Below, one piece after another: positions 59,352 through 64,000 of a stretch of 64,000 nt of DNA (its first letter is position 1; every line of letters starts with the position of its first letter). The stretch covers positions 3,932,763-3,996,762 of the forward strand of contig NZ_UIGI01000001.1 of assembly GCF_900446255.1 (NCBI RefSeq), given 5' to 3'. The stretch is from Buttiauxella agrestis (GTDB lineage Bacteria; Pseudomonadota; Gammaproteobacteria; Enterobacterales; Enterobacteriaceae). Position numbers and translations under genes: made by a program. The notes beneath the pieces are model-generated. The model was not told where the DNA came from. It made no database searches and saw only the letters and a program-made list of their open reading frames with translations.

Positions 59352-61496
59352 TTAAACCGTTTTTAAGACTCGTACACGGTAAACCCCATCCTCACCCAGC
59401 TTGGCTCCGTGAATGTCAGTTTCAAAGCCAGGGTAATGCTCACCCACCGAACACAGCATTAACAAGAAATCGAGTACTGCGCGGCTTTCATTGGTGATCA
59501 TCTCACCCGGCATGACCACCGGCACGCCTGGTGGATACGGCAGAATCATGTTGGCTGACACTCGATTCAACAACTGTTCAATTTCAACGGTTTCAACATT
59601 ACCTTTCACTTGCTGCTGATAGGCTTGATGCGGCGTCATTTTCATTTCCGGCAGCACATCAAAAGCACGCAACATTAGATCAGAAAGATTGTGCTGCTTG
59701 ATCAGCTTGTGAATACCCTGAGCTAAATCCTGAATACGCATATTACGATAAAAATCAGGGTCTTCAGCGTATAAATCCGGCAGCATATTTTTCACTCGCA
59801 GGTTGAGATCGTAGGAGCGTTTAAACTCTGTCAAACCACGAAGTAAGCTCAATGCTTTGGTTTTATCGATACCAATACTAAACAGGAACAGCAGGTTATA
59901 TGGTCCCGTTTTTTCGACAACGACACCACGCTCATCGAGGAATTTTGCTACCAGCGCCGCCGGTATCCCCTCTTCTGCCATGCTACCCAGCTCATCCATC
60001 CCTGGAGTCAGAATGGTGACTTTAATCGGGTCGAGATACATATGATCGGCGTCAGCATCTTTGAATCCATGCCAGTCTTCTTCGCCAGGAGAAATCGGCC
60101 AGCAGGCCGCTTCGTCGATATATTCCGGCTGCCAGATATCAAAAAACCAATCCTCAGATTCTTCACGCAAGCGTTGAACTTCCCGGCGGAAATGCAGCGC
60201 TCGCTCCACAGAGCGGTTTATCAAACGCTTTCCCGGATTTCCCCGAAGCATGGCGGCAGCTGTTTCGATAGATGCCACTAGCGGATAGCTAGGCGAAGTG
60301 GTGGTATGCATCATGTAGGCTTCGTTGAACGTCTCCTCGTCGTAATCCCCTTTGATATGGATTAGAGAGGCTTGCGACAGCGCCGCCAGAAGTTTGTGTG
60401 TGGACTGAGTTTCATAGATGACTTTACCCGGCACGCGATCGCCGCTCATGCCACTTTTCCCCTGATAAATAGGATGGAAGTTGGTATAGGGCACCCAGGC
60501 AGAATCGAAGTGAATCGAAGGCACATCGAGGGTTTGTTTGATGAACTCGGTGTTATAGAGCAAACCATCATAAGTCGAGTTAGTGATCACCGCATGCACC
60601 GGCCACTGCGCATTTTCAGTCGCGGCGACTTTAGCCTCGATACTCGCGCGCATAAATTCACGCTTCGGAATGCCGCCTAAAATCCCCAATGCGTTGCGCG
60701 TTGGCTTGAGCCAGATTGGAACCAGATCCGTCATCATTAACAAATGGGTCAGCGATTTATGGCAGTTACGATCGATAATGACTGTGCTACCGGAGGGAGC
60801 CGCGTACATGCCAACAATCTTGTTCGACGTGGATGTCCCGTTAGTCACCATGTAACTCTGTTCTGCACCGAACGTGCGGGCGATATATTCCTCAGCTTCC
60901 AGATGTGGGCCGGTATGATCAAGCAACGATCCTAGCTCAGTGACCGAAATAGAAACATCCGCTTTAAGCGTGTTCGCGCCAAAGAAGTCATAGAACAGGC
61001 AGCCTACCGGGCTTTTCAGGTAAGCAGTGCCCGCCATATGACCCGGCGTGCAGAAGGTATATTTCCCTTCGTTGACATAATTGAACAACGCTTTAGTCAG
61101 CGGCGGCGTGATGTTATCCAGATATTCATTGGTGTATTGACGGATGCGCAGGGCGATATCGTCGGCGGCACTCAGTGCGTATTCAAAGAACCACAGCGCC
61201 ATGCGCATTTCGTTGACACTGACATCCAGGGAGGAATGCGCATTGATAAACGCATACAGCGGCAAATATTCATTCAGGGCGTTAATTTCGCTGCATAAAT
61301 CCAGGCTGTACTCATCCCAGTCAAAAATGACGCCACAAATACGCGGATTATGTTCGATGAGTTTGAGCAGGTCGGTGCTGTTGGTAGGATAAATGAGCCG
61401 GAAACCTTGTACTTCCAACGCCTGATGAAGCTCTTTGATTGGCTCATCTTTATAGAAAACGCCATGCGCTCCCATGATTGCAATAATATTCAACAC
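59352..61496 (-). CDS. ldcC: Lysine decarboxylase, constitutive type
   Basis: PLP-dependent decarboxylase (714 residues) converting lysine to cadaverine. It has an N-terminal response-regulator-like wing domain (1-129), a fold-type I PLP domain with Schiff-base Lys368 (ETQSTHKLLAALSQ), and a C-terminal domain. Position between accA and yaeR, with no cadB or cadC nearby, identifies it as LdcC rather than inducible CadA. The start MLNIIAIMGAHGVFY fits; GGAGGTGAG lies just upstream. Confidence 0.95.
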   Translation of the reverse strand: MLNIIAIMGAHGVFYKDEPIKELHQALEVQGFRLIYPTNSTDLLKLIEHNPRICGVIFDWDEYSLDLCSEINALNEYLPLYAFINAHSSLDVSVNEMRMALWFFEYALSAADDIALRIRQYTNEYLDNITPPLTKALFNYVNEGKYTFCTPGHMAGTAYLKSPVGCLFYDFFGANTLKADVSISVTELGSLLDHTGPHLEAEEYIARTFGAEQSYMVTNGTSTSNKIVGMYAAPSGSTVIIDRNCHKSLTHLLMMTDLVPIWLKPTRNALGILGGIPKREFMRASIEAKVAATENAQWPVHAVITNSTYDGLLYNTEFIKQTLDVPSIHFDSAWVPYTNFHPIYQGKSGMSGDRVPGKVIYETQSTHKLLAALSQASLIHIKGDYDEETFNEAYMMHTTTSPSYPLVASIETAAAMLRGNPGKRLINRSVERALHFRREVQRLREESEDWFFDIWQPEYIDEAACWPISPGEEDWHGFKDADADHMYLDPIKVTILTPGMDELGSMAEEGIPAALVAKFLDERGVVVEKTGPYNLLFLFSIGIDKTKALSLLRGLTEFKRSYDLNLRVKNMLPDLYAEDPDFYRNMRIQDLAQGIHKLIKQHNLSDLMLRAFDVLPEMKMTPHQAYQQQVKGNVETVEIEQLLNRVSANMILPYPPGVPVVMPGEMITNESRAVLDFLLMLCSVGEHYPGFETDIHGAKLGEDGVYRVRVLKTV

Positions 61497-61596
61497 TCAC
61501 CTCCTGGCAAAAAACCTTCAGGTAAGCATAGTTTATTGAAATGGGGTGGAGAACAAGCACGGAGGTGTAAGGTTTCTTAAAGTGCGCTATTCAGGC

Positions 61597-61627
61597 AATA
61601 AAAAAGGCCAGAATCTCTTCTGACCTT
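61597..61627 (-). terminator. Terminator of accA
   Basis: Minus-strand stem AAAGGTCAGA-AGAGATT-CTGGCCTTT followed by TTTATTG, 22 bases after the accA stop. Confidence 0.8.
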
Positions 61628-61648
61628 TCTTCGTAATGCATCACGCTA

Positions 61649-62608
61649 TCACGCGTAGCCGTAACTCATCAGACGATGATAACGACGAGCCAGCAACTCT
61701 TCGGTATTCAACACGTCCAGATCAGCCAAATCAGCCAGCAGTTGCGCTTTCAGAGAAGCAGCCATTGCTTCCACGTTACGGTGTGCACCGCCCAGTGGTT
61801 CAGGGATCACGGAATCAATCAGCTTCAGCTCTTTCAGGCGTGGTGCAATGATACCCATCGCTTCTGCAGCGATTGGTGCCTTATCAGCACTTTTCCACAG
61901 AATCGAAGCACAGCCTTCCGGAGAGATAACGGAATAAGTGCTGTATTGCAGCATATTCACTTTATCGCCCACACCAATTGCCAGTGCGCCGCCAGAGCCA
62001 CCTTCGCCAATGACGGTACAGATGACTGGCACTTTCAGACCAGACATTTCACGCAAGTTGCGCGCGATGGCTTCTGACTGACCGCGTTCTTCCGCGCCCA
62101 CACCAGGATAAGCACCTGGGGTATCGATGAAGGTAATGATTGGCATATTGAAACGCTCAGCCATTTCCATCAGACGCAGTGCTTTACGATAGCCTTCTGG
62201 TGCTGGCATACCGAAGTTACGGCGAATCTTCTCTTTGGTTTCACGACCTTTCTGATGGCCAATAACCATCACCGGACGACCATCGAGACGCGCAATCCCA
62301 CCAACAATAGCTTTATCGTCAGCATACGCACGGTCACCCGCAAGTTCATCGAACTCATCAAAAGCGAGACGCAGGTAATCAAGCGTATACGGGCGCTGCG
62401 GGTGACGCGCCAGTTGAGCAATTTGCCATGCTCCTAAATCGGAGAAGATCTTACGTGTGAGTTCTACGCTTTTTTCACGCAGACGCTGCACTTCTTCGTC
62501 CAGATTAATATCTAACTTTTCGTCCTGACGGCTAACTGCAGTCAGGGAATCAATTTTCGCTTCCAGCTCTGCAATCGGCTGTTCAAAATCGAGGAAATTC
62601 AGACTCAT
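61649..62608 (-). CDS. accA: Acetyl-CoA carboxylase carboxyltransferase alpha subunit
   Basis: With AccD, transfers the carboxyl group from biotin carboxyl carrier protein to acetyl-CoA, the first committed step of fatty-acid synthesis (319 residues, full length). Crotonase-fold blocks [23 protein letters not shown] and [17 protein letters not shown] carry the oxyanion-hole Gly pairs. The start [20 protein letters not shown] is the usual N-terminus. It is 12 bases downstream of dnaE. Confidence 0.98.
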   Translation of the reverse strand: MSLNFLDFEQPIAELEAKIDSLTAVSRQDEKLDINLDEEVQRLREKSVELTRKIFSDLGAWQIAQLARHPQRPYTLDYLRLAFDEFDELAGDRAYADDKAIVGGIARLDGRPVMVIGHQKGRETKEKIRRNFGMPAPEGYRKALRLMEMAERFNMPIITFIDTPGAYPGVGAEERGQSEAIARNLREMSGLKVPVICTVIGEGGSGGALAIGVGDKVNMLQYSTYSVISPEGCASILWKSADKAPIAAEAMGIIAPRLKELKLIDSVIPEPLGGAHRNVEAMAASLKAQLLADLADLDVLNTEELLARRYHRLMSYGYA

Positions 62609-62620
62609 AATATTCCTGTA

Positions 62621-64000
62621 TTAGTCAAACTCCAGTTCCACCTGCTCCGGGCCTATCAGCGAGCGAAGCTCATTGAGCAAACGATCGCTAGGAGATACAC
62701 GCCACGCTGCGCCAAAACGCAAACGTGCTCGTGCATCCGCTCTCTGATAGTAGAGATGTACTGGAATGGTCCCCGAACGATGGGGTTCCAGAGACTGACG
62801 GAGACGGTTCAAAAGCTGGTCATCAATTTGCCTGTCCGTCAGCGAGATAGCAAGCCCACGCGCATACTTTTCGCGGGCCTCGTCTATGTCCATAACTTCG
62901 CGAGCGGTCATTTTAAGGCCACCGCTGAAGTCATCAAAGCTGACCTGTCCGCTGACGATCAGGATACGGTCTTTTTCCAACAGATGCTGGTACTTTTCTA
63001 ACGCATCTGTGAATAGCATCACTTCCAGGCGACCAGAACGGTCATCCAGAGTGCAGATGCCAATGCGATTGCCACGTTTGGTAACCATCACCCGCGAAGC
63101 AATCACCAGACCCGCAGCCGTGGTCATTTTACCACGTTCTGTCGGGTGCATCTCTTTCAGGCGCATGCCACCGACATAGCGCTCGATTTCTTTTAGATAC
63201 TGAGTGATTGGGTGGCCGGTCAGGTATAAACCTAACGTTTCACGCTCACCATCCAGCACCACTTGTTCAGGCCACGGAGTCACGCTGGCGTAGGATTGTT
63301 CAACCTGTTCCGGCTCATCAGCCAGCACACCGAACATATCCACCTGGCCGATAGCTTCGGCTTTCGCGTGCTGATCGGCAGCTTTCAGCGCATCGGGCAG
63401 CGCATTCATCAATGCTGCCCGATGCGGCCCAAGGCGGTCAAACGCCCCGGACATCACTAATTTTTCAAGGATGCGTTTATTGAGTTTTTTAACGTCAGCA
63501 CGCGCACAGAGGTCGAACAATTCGCGGAAATAACCGCCTTCGTTACGCGCCTCAATTATCGCTTCAATCGGGCCTTCACCAACACCTTTAATCGCACCAA
63601 TGCCGTAAACAATTTCCCCATCGTCATTGACGTGGAAATGATAAAGCCCGGAGTTAATATCCGGTGGCAAGATTTTCAGGCCCATGCGCCAGCATTCATC
63701 CACCAGGCCGACGATTTTCTCAGTGTTATCCATATCCGCAGTCATCACCGCGGCCATGAATTCTGCCGGGTAGTGCGCTTTTAACCATAGTGTCTGGTAA
63801 GAAACCAGCGCATACGCAGCGGAGTGAGATTTGTTAAATCCGTAACCGGCAAATTTTTCTACCAGGTCGAAGATTTTAATCGCCAGCTCACCGTCAATGC
63901 CACGAGACTTCGCGCCATCTTCAAAACCGCCACGCTGCTTCGCCATCTCGACCGGGTTCTTTTTACCCATCGCACGACGCAACATGTCCGCACCGCCCAG
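62621..64000 (-). CDS. dnaE: DNA polymerase III alpha subunit (3' part only)
   Basis: C-terminal 459 residues of the replicative polymerase catalytic subunit (about 1160 in full); the frame runs off the window edge at 64000 ([16 protein letters not shown]). The segment covers the end of the fingers/thumb, the HhH region ([21 protein letters not shown]), the clamp-binding peptide ([10 protein letters not shown]) and the OB-fold and C-terminal tau-binding domains. It is followed closely by accA, as in E. coli. Confidence 0.97.
   Translation of the reverse strand: MGGADMLRRAMGKKNPVEMAKQRGGFEDGAKSRGIDGELAIKIFDLVEKFAGYGFNKSHSAAYALVSYQTLWLKAHYPAEFMAAVMTADMDNTEKIVGLVDECWRMGLKILPPDINSGLYHFHVNDDGEIVYGIGAIKGVGEGPIEAIIEARNEGGYFRELFDLCARADVKKLNKRILEKLVMSGAFDRLGPHRAALMNALPDALKAADQHAKAEAIGQVDMFGVLADEPEQVEQSYASVTPWPEQVVLDGERETLGLYLTGHPITQYLKEIERYVGGMRLKEMHPTERGKMTTAAGLVIASRVMVTKRGNRIGICTLDDRSGRLEVMLFTDALEKYQHLLEKDRILIVSGQVSFDDFSGGLKMTAREVMDIDEAREKYARGLAISLTDRQIDDQLLNRLRQSLEPHRSGTIPVHLYYQRADARARLRFGAAWRVSPSDRLLNELRSLIGPEQVELEFD

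Overview
This window is a stretch of enterobacterial chromosome. Gene order and protein sequences match the Escherichia coli dnaE-accA-ldcC-yaeR-tilS ... metNIQ-gmhB-rrnH-aspU-dkgB-yafC ... dnaQ-aspV ... fadE-gmhA-yafJ-dpaA-dinB-pepD segment, read here mostly in the opposite direction. It differs from E. coli in having a complete Na+-NQR operon, a purine-ureide (hpx) cluster, the remains of a type VI secretion (T6SS) island and a periplasmic cytochrome c gene. This points to a non-Escherichia genus of Enterobacteriaceae, possibly Kluyvera-, Buttiauxella- or Enterobacter-like. The genus cannot be fixed from the sequence alone. Both window ends cut genes: the 5' part of pepD is missing at the left, and only the C-terminal part of dnaE is present at the right.

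Layout. 1-8.5 kb: pepD (partial), LexA-controlled dinB, and the nqrABCDEF-nqrM operon. 8.5-14.2 kb: housekeeping genes dpaA, yafJ, gmhA, fadE (with a FadR operator) and yafV. 14.2-25.7 kb: the hpx cluster, arranged hpxT < hpxKQ (fused) < hpxJ, hpxU (RpiR-type regulator), hpxW > X > Y > Z, hpxB < hpxA, hpxC >. It covers 5-hydroxyisourate to allantoin to allantoate to oxalurate, and oxamate to oxalate. A consensus sigma-54 promoter lies in front of hpxJ with an NtrC-type palindrome upstream, and a good sigma-54 promoter lies in front of hpxW, so the cluster is probably switched on by nitrogen limitation. A repeated GTGAAACAAAAG element is a candidate HpxU operator. The xanthine and urate oxidation genes and the hpxFGHI oxamate carbamoyltransferase genes are not in the window. 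HpxX, HpxY and HpxZ look like AtzG, AtzE and AtzH of cyanurate catabolism, which suggests another route from oxalurate to oxamate.

25.9-33.4 kb: a yafT-like lipoprotein gene, then a decayed T6SS island beside tRNA-Asp (aspV). It holds a Tli4-like immunity gene, a truncated Tle5 phospholipase D, a truncated TssM joined head to head with it, an intact VasL/TssA-like gene, an intact Hcp gene, and an AT-rich DUF4225 gene with an abutting small membrane protein that may be an effector-immunity pair.

33.4-42.9 kb: aspV, dnaQ/rnhA, yafS, gloB, mltD, yafE, yafD, an MFS exporter divergent from the LysR gene yafC, and dkgB. 42.8-48.4 kb: a complete rrn operon on the minus strand with P1/P2 promoters, 16S, a tRNA-Glu spacer (E. 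coli rrnH has Ile-Ala here), 23S, 5S and a distal tRNA-Asp. 48.4-64 kb: gmhB, the MetJ-controlled metNIQ operon, rcsF-trmO, proS, nlpE, yaeQ-arfB, yaeP-rof, a cytochrome c gene coupled to tilS, yaeR, ldcC, accA and the 3' part of dnaE.
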